Source: Bradyrhizobium centrolobii
GTDB lineage: Bacteria; Pseudomonadota; Alphaproteobacteria; Rhizobiales; Xanthobacteraceae
Direction of reading: 5' to 3'
Length of the DNA stretch: 64,000 nucleotides
Assembly: GCF_001641635.1 (NCBI RefSeq)
Contig: NZ_LUUB01000081.1
Coordinates: 19,587 to 83,586, forward strand
Every line of letters begins with the position of its first letter. The stretch's first letter is position 1. The notes under the pieces were generated by a model that was not told the DNA's origin, ran no database searches, and was given only the letters and a program-made list of their open reading frames with translations. Positions 33,523 to 42,635 of the stretch are shown piece by piece. Position numbers and translations under genes: made by a program.

Positions 33523-34502
33523 GAGCTCGAGGATACCTTGCGTTGCGGCTTCAATCGGTCGAGCACGCTACCAAGGATGCCTTTGGGAAGGAATATGATG
33601 AAAAGGACGAGCAGCACGCCGTAGACGAGGTTATCCCAGCCGACCGCCTTGGTGCCGAAGCCGATGCGCAGGGTCTCCGCAAGCAGGATGGTGATAATGG
33701 CGCCGACGGTCGGGCCGAGCGAGACGAAGAGACCGCCGACGATCGCCGCGAACACCATCTGGAGCGATACGGCGATGCCGCTGACCGTGTCGGGCGTGAT
33801 GAACATCTGGTACTGGCAGTAGATCGCGCCGGCGAGCGCCGTCATCAGCGCGCTGATCAGCGTGATCTTGAGCTTCTCGGCGGTGACGTCGACGCCTGCA
33901 GCCGCCGCGGCGTCCTCATCCTCCGAGATCGCCTCGAGCGCGCAGCGGCTCATGCTGCGGTCGATCCAGTGCCAGACCACGAGGCCCGCGAGCCAGACCG
34001 CGAGCGCGATCAGATACCAGGCCGTCTTGTCGTCGAACTGCAGCGCCAGCAGTTTGTTGGCAGAAGCGCGATTCGGCGTATAGCCGAGCGAGCCACCGGT
34101 GTAGTCGCGCGTTGCCGTGATGACCTGGAGCACGATGCCGGAGAGCGCGAGCGTCACCAGCACGAAATAATGCCCGGTGATGCGGAAGCGGAAGCAGGGA
34201 TAACCGACGACAAGCGCCAGCGCGCCTGCCGCGACCATGCTGACGGGAATGCCGATCCACGGCGACAGGCCGAGATGATTCCAGAGCAGCGCCGTGACAT
34301 AGGCGCCGATCCCCATGAAGCCGCCGTGCCCCAGCGAGACGAGGCCGAACCGCCCCATCATCGACCAGGAGGTGTAGGCGAACGACCAGATCAGGATCAG
34401 CACCAGGATGTGCAGATGGTAGGGATCGCGATAGACGAAGGGCAGCGCTATCAGCGCCGCTAATCCAACGGCCCACGCTGCAAGCCGGCCCCGCCTCGTC
34501 AT
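33519..34502 (-). CDS. livM: branched-chain amino acid type ABC permease (LivM)
   Basis: A 327-residue inner-membrane protein with about nine spans. The LivM hallmark GRFGLVSLGHGGFMGIGAYVTALL follows the first spans, and the cytoplasmic coupling segment is CALEAISEDEDAAAAAGVDVTAEKLKITLISALMTALAG. The end is VLLVLFIIFLPKGILG. It starts in the ATGA overlap with livH and ends in an overlap with ppk2. The substrate of this HAAT-family system may be an amino acid, amide, urea or aromatic acid. Confidence 0.93.
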   Translation of the reverse strand: MTRRGRLAAWAVGLAALIALPFVYRDPYHLHILVLILIWSFAYTSWSMMGRFGLVSLGHGGFMGIGAYVTALLWNHLGLSPWIGIPVSMVAAGALALVVGYPCFRFRITGHYFVLVTLALSGIVLQVITATRDYTGGSLGYTPNRASANKLLALQFDDKTAWYLIALAVWLAGLVVWHWIDRSMSRCALEAISEDEDAAAAAGVDVTAEKLKITLISALMTALAGAIYCQYQMFITPDTVSGIAVSLQMVFAAIVGGLFVSLGPTVGAIITILLAETLRIGFGTKAVGWDNLVYGVLLVLFIIFLPKGILGSVLDRLKPQRKVSSSS

Positions 34503-35380
34503 CGGCGCCTCGCAAGCAGGCCCGCGGGCCGGATGAACATCATGACGATGAAGAACGCGAAGGCAAGCACATAGCCCCATTCGAGATCGGAGAACAGGCC
34601 ACCGAGCGAGATGATCTCGGCGAATACGAAGGCGGCAATGAAGCCGCCGATGAAATTGCCGAGCCCGCCGAGCACGCAGATCAGGAAGGTGATCGGCCCG
34701 AATGACAGGCCGACGAAGGGATGTACGTCGTATTGCAGCACCAGAAGGCACGCGGCGAGCCCGGCGAGCGCACCGCCCAGCGCAGAGGTAATGATATAGA
34801 TCCGCTTCGTGTCGACACCCATCAGCGCCATGATCTGGCGGTCCTGGGAAATGGCGCGGATCGCGGTGCCGGTAAAGGTGCGCGTCATGAACAGATAGAC
34901 CGCGACCATGCCGACCAGCGCAGCCACGAACGAGAGCAGTCGTGCGTAGCTGAAATTCATGTCACCGAAGGCCAGCACCGGCAGGCGGATGCCGAGATTG
35001 CGGAAGTCGATGCCGAAGGCGACGGTGGCAAAGCTCTGGAGCACGAACAGCACCCCGCCGGTCGCGAGCAACTGGTTGATCGGCGGTGCGGTGAGCAGCG
35101 GCGCGATCACGAGGTAGTGCAGCAGGGCGCCGAGGATCGCGACCAGCAGGATGGTGAACGGCGCGGCGATGAAATAGCTGATGCCGTAATACTGTACCAT
35201 GAAATACATCGCATACATGCCGATCATCACGAGCTCGGCATAGCAGATCCAGGTCACGTCGATGACGCCGAATATCAGGTTCAGCCCGAGCGCAAGCAGC
35301 GCCAGCACGCCACCGAGCAGGATGCCGTTGATTACCGCCTCCAGCAGGTAGATGTCGAAGATGTCCAGAAATGCCTGCAT
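34499..35380 (-). CDS. livH: branched-chain amino acid type ABC permease (LivH)
   Basis: A 293-residue permease with eight or so spans. GVLALLALGLNLIFGVIDV is the usual LivH start, TRTFTGTAIRAISQDRQIMALMGVDTKRIYIITSALGGALAGLAACLL the coupling helix, and FLICVLGGLGNFIGGFIAAFVFAEI the late conserved block. It pairs with livM in the membrane. It lies 15 bases after livF and overlaps livM. Confidence 0.93.
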   Translation of the reverse strand: MQAFLDIFDIYLLEAVINGILLGGVLALLALGLNLIFGVIDVTWICYAELVMIGMYAMYFMVQYYGISYFIAAPFTILLVAILGALLHYLVIAPLLTAPPINQLLATGGVLFVLQSFATVAFGIDFRNLGIRLPVLAFGDMNFSYARLLSFVAALVGMVAVYLFMTRTFTGTAIRAISQDRQIMALMGVDTKRIYIITSALGGALAGLAACLLVLQYDVHPFVGLSFGPITFLICVLGGLGNFIGGFIAAFVFAEIISLGGLFSDLEWGYVLAFAFFIVMMFIRPAGLLARRR

Positions 35381-35395
35381 GCGCTCTGCCCGTCC

Positions 35396-36100
35396 TCACA
35401 CCCCGAGATAAGCTTCCTTGACCGTGTCGCTCGCCAGCATCTCGGCCGAGGTGCCCGAGCTGCGGATCGTGCCGGCCTCGATCAGATAGGCGCGGTCGAC
35501 CACGCGCAGCACCTGCTGCACGTTCTGCTCGACGATCAGCACGGTCAGGCCGCTCGCGCGGATGCGCTTCACGAGTTGGAACACCTGCTGCACCACGACC
35601 GGCGCGAGCCCCGCTGAAGGCTCGTCGAGCAGCAGCAGTTTTGGATTCGACATCAGCGCGCGGCCGATCGCGCACATCTGCTGCTCGCCGCCGGACATGG
35701 TGCCGGCCATCTGGTGGCGGCGCTCCTTCAGGCGCGGAAACAGCTCGAAGACGATATCGAGCCGCTCCGCATATTTTCCGCGCGCCTCCTTCATGAAGGC
35801 GCCCATCTTGAGATTGTCGTCGACCGAAAGCCGCGGAAACAGCCGACGGTTCTCCGGCACATGGGCGATACCGAGGCTGACGATGCGGTGCGCCGGCGTC
35901 GCCACGACGTCGACGCGTTCCATCCTGATCGATCCGCGCAGGGGGCGGATCAGGCCCGAGATCACGCGCATCAGGGTGGTCTTGCCAGCGCCGTTCGGTC
36001 CGATGACGCCGACCGCCTCGCCGGCCTTCACGTCGAGATTGACGTCGAACAGCGCCTGGAAGCTGCCATAGCCGGCATCGACGGAACGAAGTTCCAGCAT
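35396..36100 (-). CDS. livF: branched-chain amino acid type ABC ATPase (LivF)
   Basis: A 234-residue ATP-binding subunit. The Walker A is GPNGAGKTTLMR, the signature TMSGGEQQMCAIGRAL, the Walker B LLLLDEPSAGL, and the switch His is not obvious, as in many LivF proteins. It ends with GTSAEMLASDTVKEAYLGV, the typical LivF C terminus. Only 4 bases separate it from livG. Confidence 0.94.
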   Translation of the reverse strand: MLELRSVDAGYGSFQALFDVNLDVKAGEAVGVIGPNGAGKTTLMRVISGLIRPLRGSIRMERVDVVATPAHRIVSLGIAHVPENRRLFPRLSVDDNLKMGAFMKEARGKYAERLDIVFELFPRLKERRHQMAGTMSGGEQQMCAIGRALMSNPKLLLLDEPSAGLAPVVVQQVFQLVKRIRASGLTVLIVEQNVQQVLRVVDRAYLIEAGTIRSSGTSAEMLASDTVKEAYLGV

Positions 36101-36104
36101 GGCG

Positions 36105-36872
36105 CTACACTCCGGCCCGGCGGCGCGCTTCGGCGGCCGCGGCCTGTATTGTCTCGGCGTCGGTGCCGAGATAGACCTCGATCACGCGCGGATCGCTCGC
36201 AACCGCGCTCGGCAGCCCTTCAGAGATCTTCTCGCCATGATCGAGCACCATCACGCGGTCGACCACGCGCATCAGGACGCCCATGATGTGCTCGACCCAG
36301 ATGATGGTGATGCCGAGTTCGTCGCGAATCTTTCGCAGCATGTCGGCCGCCTGGTCCATCTCGGTCTCGTCGAGGCCGCCGAGGCTCTCGTCGGCGAGCA
36401 GCAATTTTGGCGCGGTCGCAAGCGCCTTCGCAAGTTCGAGCTTCTTCAAGCCGGCCGCGCCTAAGCCGTCGACGGGCGCATGCCGATCGGTCGGCAGGCC
36501 GACCATCGCGAGCGCGCGCTCGGCCGCCTCCTCGGCCTTGACGCGGCTGTGGCGGCCCTGGCCGTAGAAGCCGGCGAGCGCGACGTTCTCGAAGATGGTC
36601 AGGCGGCGAAACGGCCGCGGGATCTGGAAGGTGCGACCGATGCCGCGGTTGATGATCCGATGCGGGGCAAGGCCTGCGATCTCGTGCCCGGCGAACACAA
36701 TGGATCCAGCGGTTGGAGGAAGCGTGCCGGAGAGCATGTTGAAGATCGTGCTCTTGCCCGAGCCGTTGGGCCCGATCAGGCCGAGGATCTCGCCCTGATC
36801 GACCCTGAACGACACGTTGTTGACGGCCTTGAAGCCGCCGAACCGCTTCACCAGCCCGCTGACCTCCAGCAC
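36105..36872 (-). CDS. livG: branched-chain amino acid type ABC ATPase (LivG)
   Basis: A 255-residue subunit. The Walker A is GPNGSGKSTIFN and the N terminus MLEVSGLVKRFGGFKAVNNVSF is standard. The signature motif departs from LSGGQ: the corresponding stretch is DGLGAAGLKKLELAKAL, and the Walker B is LLLADESLGGLDETE rather than LLLDEP. Such changes exist in a subgroup of these transporters, but they may lower ATPase activity at one site. It is placed between the binding protein (15 bases) and livF. Confidence 0.92.
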   Translation of the reverse strand: MLEVSGLVKRFGGFKAVNNVSFRVDQGEILGLIGPNGSGKSTIFNMLSGTLPPTAGSIVFAGHEIAGLAPHRIINRGIGRTFQIPRPFRRLTIFENVALAGFYGQGRHSRVKAEEAAERALAMVGLPTDRHAPVDGLGAAGLKKLELAKALATAPKLLLADESLGGLDETEMDQAADMLRKIRDELGITIIWVEHIMGVLMRVVDRVMVLDHGEKISEGLPSAVASDPRVIEVYLGTDAETIQAAAAEARRRAGV

Positions 36873-36887
36873 CGCCGCTCTCCGCCG

Positions 36888-38198
36888 CTACTGGTTGCTG
36901 TAGGTGGTGCCCTTCGGCAGCGGCAGCACCGCCTCGCGCTGCGCCTGGCTCTTGGGCCACACCACATAGGACTTGTCGTCGAGATACTGGATGACGACGG
37001 GGAACGAGCGCTCGTTCTGGCCCGCCATCGGCGTCCCCTCGCCGTAGAACTTGACGCCGAAGCCGAGCATCGTGCCACCTTCCGGGATGTCGGTGTCGAG
37101 CGCCGCCTTGCGCAGCGCGTCGGGATCGACGCCGCCATACTTCTTGATCGCGCGCGGCAGCACGTCGTTCATGAACACGTAGGTGTTGGAGGCGCCGATG
37201 CCGACATGGGCCGAGCGGATGGCGACGCCAGGCTTGATCTTGTCGAATTCCTCGCCGACCATCTTGATGACGGGCGCGAGCTTCGGATCCATGGTCTTCT
37301 GGTTGGCGAGCCAGATCGAGATCGGATCGGCGTTGAAGATGTAGGTGGCGTCCGCACCGAGGCCTTCCTTCAGCTTCTCATAAACGCCGTAGCCCGCGCC
37401 ATGGCCCATCAGCGCTCCGAACTTCAATCCCTGCTCGCGGGCCTGGCGCAAGAGCAGCGTGATGTCGGGATTGTAGCCGGTGTGGAAGATCACGTCGGGC
37501 CTGGCGCGCTTCAGCTTGGTCACCAGTGCGGACAGGTCCGGCGCGGTCGCCGAATAGCCTTCCTTCAGCACGACATTGAAGCCGGCCTTCTTGGCGCCTG
37601 CCTCGTTGCCCTTGGAGACGTCGACGCCATAGGCGCCGTCCTCGTGGATGATGGCGACGCGCAGGTCCTTCGGCTCCTTGCCGAACTTCTCCCTGGCGTT
37701 CTGCGCGATGAAGTCCATCGTCATCATGCCGAACTGGTCGCCGCTCGCCTGCGGGCGGAACACGTATTTGTAATTCTTGTCGTTGAACACGGCCGACGAG
37801 ATGCATGTCGTCATCCACATGAACTTCTTCAGCTGCTCGACACGGGCGGCCACCGGCACGCATTGCGCCGAGGAGAAGAAGCCGAGCACCATGTCGACCT
37901 TCTCCTGCTCGAGCAGGCGGACGGATTCGTTGATGGCGACGTCTGGCTTGCTCTGCGCGTCGGCATAGACCGCCTCGACCTTGTAGCCCTCGACGCCGGT
38001 CTTGCTGTACTGGTCGAGGATGATCTTGGTGCCGATATATTCGAGCTCCGACCCGCCGCCCGCGAGCGGCCCGGTCAGGTCGAAAATCACGCCGATCTTG
38101 ATCTTTTTCTCCTGGGCCTGGGCGGACATCGCCAAGCCCGTCGCCGCAACCGCGATCAACAGCCCACGTACCAAGCGGGCAGCCATGCGCACGCGCAT
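36888..38198 (-). CDS. ABC transporter substrate-binding protein (Leu/Ile/Val-type)
   Basis: A 436-residue periplasmic protein, first gene of the operon. The signal peptide runs to about residue 28 (MSAQAQ). The mature part starts KIKIGVIFDLTGPLAGGGSE, with VDMVLGFFSSAQCVPVAARVEQ, YVFRPQASGDQFGMMTMDF and VAIIHEDGAYGVDVSKG, the type I fold of LivK-like proteins. It is longer than E. coli LivK (about 370), typical of the HAAT group in bradyrhizobia that bind aromatic or other acids. The ligand is not known. Confidence 0.92.
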   Translation of the reverse strand: MRVRMAARLVRGLLIAVAATGLAMSAQAQEKKIKIGVIFDLTGPLAGGGSELEYIGTKIILDQYSKTGVEGYKVEAVYADAQSKPDVAINESVRLLEQEKVDMVLGFFSSAQCVPVAARVEQLKKFMWMTTCISSAVFNDKNYKYVFRPQASGDQFGMMTMDFIAQNAREKFGKEPKDLRVAIIHEDGAYGVDVSKGNEAGAKKAGFNVVLKEGYSATAPDLSALVTKLKRARPDVIFHTGYNPDITLLLRQAREQGLKFGALMGHGAGYGVYEKLKEGLGADATYIFNADPISIWLANQKTMDPKLAPVIKMVGEEFDKIKPGVAIRSAHVGIGASNTYVFMNDVLPRAIKKYGGVDPDALRKAALDTDIPEGGTMLGFGVKFYGEGTPMAGQNERSFPVVIQYLDDKSYVVWPKSQAQREAVLPLPKGTTYSNQ

Positions 38199-38294
38199 CT
38201 AAACCTCCCTGGACGATTGTGCATTGCAGTCTTTTTTGCTTTTGCTTTTTCGCCCATCACATGGGTTGAGCGATGCGATGTCAAGCCTTGCGCG

Positions 38295-38999
38295 TCAGCG
38301 CGCGGCGAACTGCTGCGCGACGAAGGCCGTGACAAAACGCGGCATGGCCGGCGTGAGATCACTCATCCCGCGCACGAGATGGATGGCCGCAAGCTCGGGC
38401 TCGGCCTGGCCTGCGAGGTTGGCTTCGATCCGGGCACGGACCGCCTCTCCCGGCATGTCCAGGTTGAGGATCTGCATCATCGCAATCGCGCGGCCGGTAA
38501 CGACGCAGTGCCAGTCTGCGTCCGCCGCGTAGTCGGCGGCGGTCAGGCCGGTCTCCTCCTCGAGCTCGCGGACGACGCTGCCGGGGATGTCGAGCGCGCC
38601 GTCCCTGACGTCGTCGAGGTCAGGCGTGCCTGACGGGAAATAGATGCGGCCGGCATTGGACGTATGCTGCCCCATCTCGCCCATCACGAAGGCGCCGTCG
38701 GAGGCCCGCAGCGCGCCCATGCCGAAGCCGTTGAACACGGCCGTGTCCGGAAAGCCCCAGTCCCGCCAGGCGAGGAAGCTCGCGAAGTCGGTCTCGAAAT
38801 AGGTTGCGGCGAAATGGCCGTCCGAGAACACGGGATCGCGCCCGAGCAGGACACGGCCGTTCCAGAGCTGCGGCCGCTCGCGCTGCTGCTCGGCGAAATG
38901 CGTGTCGATCTCGGCGCGCCGTTGTTCGGCGAACGGCCACGGGATCGGGCGCACGGCAAGATCAAGCGTCGTGACGCGATGAATGACCGAGGATGTCAT
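38295..38999 (-). CDS. NUDIX-hydrolase family protein
   Basis: A 234-residue protein with a long N-terminal domain and a C-terminal NUDIX-like part. The core VVRELEEETGL (REUxEExGU) is intact, while the upstream Gly and Glu of the 23-residue NUDIX box are degenerate (GALDIPGS). Family members hydrolyse nucleoside diphosphate derivatives; the relaxed box makes the substrate hard to guess. The N terminus includes WNGRVLLGRDPVFSDGHFAATYFETDFASFLAWRDWGFPD, found in a bradyrhizobial NUDIX subgroup. Single gene, 96 bases after the binding-protein start. Confidence 0.75.
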   Translation of the reverse strand: MTSSVIHRVTTLDLAVRPIPWPFAEQRRAEIDTHFAEQQRERPQLWNGRVLLGRDPVFSDGHFAATYFETDFASFLAWRDWGFPDTAVFNGFGMGALRASDGAFVMGEMGQHTSNAGRIYFPSGTPDLDDVRDGALDIPGSVVRELEEETGLTAADYAADADWHCVVTGRAIAMMQILNLDMPGEAVRARIEANLAGQAEPELAAIHLVRGMSDLTPAMPRFVTAFVAQQFAAR

Positions 39000-39029
39000 G
39001 ACGGGTCGATTACCACGCCTTCGCGTCAG

Positions 39030-40058
39030 TTATTTGGCGTTCATCCCCGTGGTCTTCTTGGCCTGATCGACGAACTTGTTGGTGAAGGTCTTGCTGACGT
39101 CGATCTTGGCATTCGCCACCTCGGGCGAGCCGACGCTGAACACCGCAAGCACCGCGTCCGCGCCCTTCGGATCCATCTTGCCGGTCTCCGAGAACATCGG
39201 GATCGTGTTCTTCAGCGCGGCGAGATAGAGATCCTTGTTCTTGCCGACCATCTCCTCCGGCATCTTCGCCATCACCTCTTCTGGCGAATGCGAATGGATC
39301 CAGGCAAGCGTGCTCAGGATCGCGTTGGTGAGCGCCTGCGTTTCCTTCTCGTGACCGGCGACCCACGCCGCCGTCGAGTACAGCGCGCCGCCCGGATATT
39401 CACCGCCGAACGTCTCGAGCGTGTCCTTCTGGGTGCGGGTGTCGCTGAGGATGCGCAGGTCCTTGTGGCTGCCCTGGAGCACGGTGACGGAGGGATCGAG
39501 CATCACGGCGGCATCGATCTGGCCCTGCTCCATCGCAGCCACCGCAGTGGCGCCGAGGCCGACGCCGATCACGGCGGTGCCGGCGGGATCGAGCCCGTTC
39601 TTCTTCAGGAGATACTTCAGGAAGAAGTCGGTGGAGGAACCGGGGGCACTGACGCCGACCTTCTTGCCGGCGAGATCCTTGACCGACTTGATCTCGTTCG
39701 TGCGCGAGGGCGCAACCACCAGCACGAGGCCGGGATAACGGTCATAGACCACGAAGGCCTGGAGTTCCTGCTTCTTGGCCGCCAGGTTGACGCAATGGTC
39801 GAAATATCCGGAGACCACGTCGGCGCTGCCGCCGAGCACGGCCTTGAGCGCGTCCGAGCCGCCCTTGAGATCGACCAGATCGACATTGACACCGGCCTTC
39901 TCGTATTCGCCGAGCTGTTTTGCCAGCACCGTCGGCAGGTAGCACAGGCAGGCGCCGCCGCCGACCGCGATGGTCACCTTGCTTTGCGCCGCGGCAAGAC
40001 CGGTGGTGAGCGTCAGCGCAAGCAGCGCGCCGGCGAGCCTGGCAATCGTGTTCTTCAT
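39030..40058 (-). CDS. NitT/TauT-type ABC substrate-binding protein
   Basis: A 342-residue periplasmic protein with a signal peptide (cleavage after AAAQ near residue 25). The mature sequence begins KVTIAVGGGACLCYLPTVLA, followed by DLKGGSDALKAVLGGSADVVSGYFDHCVNLAAKK and DLAGKKVGVSAPGSSTDFFLKYLL, the NMT1/SsuA-like fold. CGGAGGAAACC precedes the ATG at 40058 and nearly repeats the ribosome site of the ATPase at 42311. Permease and ATPase genes of the matching type lie at 40705-42311, separated by a cupin gene on the other strand. The ligand is unknown. Confidence 0.9.
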   Translation of the reverse strand: MKNTIARLAGALLALTLTTGLAAAQSKVTIAVGGGACLCYLPTVLAKQLGEYEKAGVNVDLVDLKGGSDALKAVLGGSADVVSGYFDHCVNLAAKKQELQAFVVYDRYPGLVLVVAPSRTNEIKSVKDLAGKKVGVSAPGSSTDFFLKYLLKKNGLDPAGTAVIGVGLGATAVAAMEQGQIDAAVMLDPSVTVLQGSHKDLRILSDTRTQKDTLETFGGEYPGGALYSTAAWVAGHEKETQALTNAILSTLAWIHSHSPEEVMAKMPEEMVGKNKDLYLAALKNTIPMFSETGKMDPKGADAVLAVFSVGSPEVANAKIDVSKTFTNKFVDQAKKTTGMNAK

Positions 40059-40206
40059 TGGTTTCCTCCGTTCGGCTGGCGGCACCATAGAGCAGCGGGA
40101 CAGGCTTGAGAAGCACTGGCCAAGGCCCCGGTCAAGGCACTGGCCATCAGCCTTTCGGCGCAATAGCATGGCTTCACAAGAACAATCCTAGATGGGGGGA
40201 CTATCC

Positions 40207-40656
40207 ATGAACCGCCTTGCTGCCGGGCTGTCGATCGCCGTCGCCTTTGCCGCCGGGTGCGGCGCGACCCACCTGCTGCGGCTGGCGCTGGCCGCGGAGA
40301 ATATCACTGCGCAGATCATCCACACCGGCGAGATGGAAGGCGACGCACTCGGGCCCGCCAACAATGTCGGCTACCGCTCCAAGATGTTCATGAGCGCAGA
40401 CGGCGCCACCGTCTCGATCCAGGTCGGCAATGTGCCCAAGCACATGCATCCCAACACCAACGAGATCCAGTACATCCTGGACGGGACCGGAACGATCTGG
40501 CTCGGCGACAAGGAAGTCACGGTCAAGCCCGGCGACCTCGTCATCATCCCGAAGGGGACGCCGCATGGCGGCACCAAGCCGATCAGCGGACAGGTGAAGG
40601 CGATCGCGATCAAGACGCCGCCGCAGGCGCCGGATGACACCAAGCTGCTGGACTGA
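40207..40656 (+). CDS. exported cupin-domain protein
   Basis: A 149-residue protein with an N-terminal hydrophobic segment (AAGLSIAVAFAAGCGATHLL) as signal peptide or anchor. The cupin barrel shows motif 1 as PKHMHPNTNEIQYILDGTGTIWLG and motif 2 as PGDLVIIPKGTPHGG, with His, His, Glu and His as likely metal ligands. GGGGGA lies upstream of the ATG at 40207. It is divergent from the binding protein and convergent with the permease of the surrounding transporter, so its substrate may be related. Function unknown. Confidence 0.85.
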   Translation: MNRLAAGLSIAVAFAAGCGATHLLRLALAAENITAQIIHTGEMEGDALGPANNVGYRSKMFMSADGATVSIQVGNVPKHMHPNTNEIQYILDGTGTIWLGDKEVTVKPGDLVIIPKGTPHGGTKPISGQVKAIAIKTPPQAPDDTKLLD

Positions 40657-40704
40657 GCGTTTGGGCTTCGGGGCTCGCACTGATGCGCGGGCCCCGCGCT
40701 GCGA

Positions 40705-41493
40705 CTAGCCGCGCCCGTCGGCAGCCGTCGGCCGCCATACCAGCAGGCGCCGCTCCACCAGCGTCACGCCCATGTCGATCAGGATGACGAAGGCCGACAG
40801 CACGAACATGCCGGCGAACACGCCGGCGACGTCGAACACGCCCTCGGCCTGCTGGATCAGATAGCCGAGCCCGGCCGCCGATCCCAGATATTCGCCGACG
40901 ACGGCGCCGACCACGGCGAAGCCGACCGAGGTGTGCAGCGAGGAGAACATCCACGACAGCGCGGAAGGCCAATAGACGTGCTGCATCAGCTGCCGCTCGC
41001 TCATGCCGAGCATGCGGCCATTGTCGAGCACGGTGCGGCTGACCTCCTTGACGCCCTGATAGACGTTGAAGAACACGATGAAGAAGACGAGCGTCACGCC
41101 GAGCGCGACCTTGGACCAGATGCCGAGACCGAGCCACAGCGCAAAGATCGGCGCGAGCACCACGCGCGGCAAAGCATTCGCCATCTTGACGTAGGGATCG
41201 AACACCGCGGCGACCAGCGGCTGGCGCGCAAACCAGAATCCGACCAGCACCCCGCCGAGGGATCCGATCACGAAGGCGAGAATGGACTCCCACAGCGTGA
41301 TAGCGAGATGCTTCCAGATCACGCCGGAGGCGAACCATTTGACGATCTGGCTGAACACGTCGACCGGGTTGGAGAAGAAGAACGGCGGCAACAGGATCTT
41401 GCCGAACAAGGGGACGGTCGACAGCACCTCCCACAGCGCGATGCAGACGACGGCGACCAGAATTTGGAGCGCAAGCAGCGTCACGCGCGACAT
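40705..41493 (-). CDS. NitT/TauT-type ABC permease
   Basis: A 262-residue inner-membrane protein with about six spans. The EAA-type coupling loop is YQGVKEVSRTVLDNGRMLGMSERQLMQHVYWPSALSWMFSSL, and SVGFAVVGAVVGEYLGSAAGLGYLI follows, as in SsuC/TauC. Its ATG shares a base with the ATPase stop (TGATG), so translation is coupled. It should work with the ATPase at 41493-42311 and probably the binding protein at 39030-40058. Confidence 0.92.
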   Translation of the reverse strand: MSRVTLLALQILVAVVCIALWEVLSTVPLFGKILLPPFFFSNPVDVFSQIVKWFASGVIWKHLAITLWESILAFVIGSLGGVLVGFWFARQPLVAAVFDPYVKMANALPRVVLAPIFALWLGLGIWSKVALGVTLVFFIVFFNVYQGVKEVSRTVLDNGRMLGMSERQLMQHVYWPSALSWMFSSLHTSVGFAVVGAVVGEYLGSAAGLGYLIQQAEGVFDVAGVFAGMFVLSAFVILIDMGVTLVERRLLVWRPTAADGRG

Positions 41494-42311
41494 CAGACCG
41501 CCTCCGCCGCTTGGGTGGATTGCGCGTAACCCTTCATGACCTCGTCCTTGAGCACGCTCCATATCTCGCGATGCAGCGCGTGAAACTCCTTGTCCAGCCG
41601 CACCTCGAAGATGTCGCGGGGGCGCGGCAGCGTCACGCGCCAGTCGCCGATGATGCGCGAGGACGGCCCCGCCGACATGATCACGACGCGGTCGGCGAGC
41701 GCGATCGCCTCTTCGAGATCATGGGTGACGAACAGCACGGCCTTGCGGTCGGCGTTCCAGAGGTCGAGCAGGAGATTGCCCATGACCTGCCGGGTCTGCG
41801 CGTCGAGCGGCCCGAACGGCTCGTCCATCAAGAGGATTTTTGGATCGCGGATCAGCACCTGCGCCAGCGCCACGCGCTTGCGCTGGCCGCCCGAGAGCAT
41901 GTGCGGATAGCGGCCCGCGAAGGCGCCGAGGCCGACGGAAGTGAGCCATTTCTGCGCACGCGGCAGCGCCTCGGCGCGCGGCGTGCCCTTGATCTCGAGC
42001 CCGATCGCGACATTGTCGAGCGCCGTCTTCCAGGGGAACAGCGCATCCGCCTGGAACAGGTAGCCGGCATCGCGGTTCAGGCCCGCGAGCGGCCGGTCGA
42101 ATATCTTGGCGCTGCCGGCGGCCGGTTTCAGCAGGCCGGCCGCGACGTTGAGCAGCGTGGATTTCCCGCAGCCGGTCGGACCGACGATGGCGACGAACTC
42201 GCCCTGCGCCACGGTGAGGTGGGCCTTCTCCACCGCTGTATAGACCCGCCCGTCTCCCAGCCGAAACGCAACCTTCGCATCCTCGAGCGCCACCGCTGTG
42301 GGCGTTGTCAT
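41493..42311 (-). CDS. NitT/TauT-type ABC ATPase
   Basis: A 272-residue SsuB/TauB-like subunit. The Walker A is GPTGCGKSTLLN, the Q-loop region YLFQADALFPWKTALDNV, the signature LSGGQRKRVALAQVL, the Walker B ILLMDEPFGPLD and the switch VTHDLEEAI. CGGAGGAAACAC precedes the ATG at 42311. It is the first gene of the permease unit. Confidence 0.93.
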   Translation of the reverse strand: MTTPTAVALEDAKVAFRLGDGRVYTAVEKAHLTVAQGEFVAIVGPTGCGKSTLLNVAAGLLKPAAGSAKIFDRPLAGLNRDAGYLFQADALFPWKTALDNVAIGLEIKGTPRAEALPRAQKWLTSVGLGAFAGRYPHMLSGGQRKRVALAQVLIRDPKILLMDEPFGPLDAQTRQVMGNLLLDLWNADRKAVLFVTHDLEEAIALADRVVIMSAGPSSRIIGDWRVTLPRPRDIFEVRLDKEFHALHREIWSVLKDEVMKGYAQSTQAAEAV

Positions 42312-42400
42312 GTGTTTCCTCCGAACCTCGATCGATGGCTTAGCCTCTCGCGCAGCCAAGTTCAATCAAGCCGCCAAGCGTGGTACGCATGGTCTCTCTT

Positions 42401-42630
42401 CACCCTCCCCGGGAGGGGGAGGGTGACGCGCATCGCGGCAAGCGATGCGTGTCGGGGTGGGGTAAGCCGCGAACGCGGTATCACCGCCACCCGCGCAATC
42501 GCCGCGACTTCGAGGAGATGCACGCTTGACCACCGCGTTCGGGGAGATACCGTCACCCTACCCCCCTCGCGCATCGCGCGAGCCGACCCACGAGCGAGCT
42601 ACGCTCGTCTCGGCCCCCTCCAGGGGAGGG
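42401..42630. repeat. compound palindromic repeat between divergent ABC ATPase genes
   Basis: Left end CACCCTCCCCGGGAGGGGGA and right end CCCCCTCCAGGGGAGGG are hairpins. Inside are smaller palindromes such as CGCATCGCGGCAAGCGATGCG and CGAGCGAGCTACGCTCGTCT. It fills almost the whole 324-base gap and reaches to within 6 bases of the next GTG, where GGGAGGG at 42624-42630 seems to serve as ribosome site. Confidence 0.7.
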
Positions 42631-42635
42631 TAAGC

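Noticed and set aside
36480..38633. A 717-codon plus-strand frame across livG and the binding protein
   Set aside because: The minus strand carries clear ABC transporter genes; the plus frame is low-complexity His/Asp/Arg sequence typical of antisense frames.
42401..42630. CRISPR-like or attachment-site interpretation of the palindromic stretch
   Set aside because: There are no regular direct repeats with unique spacers; the symmetry is inverted and shared with other intergenic repeats.
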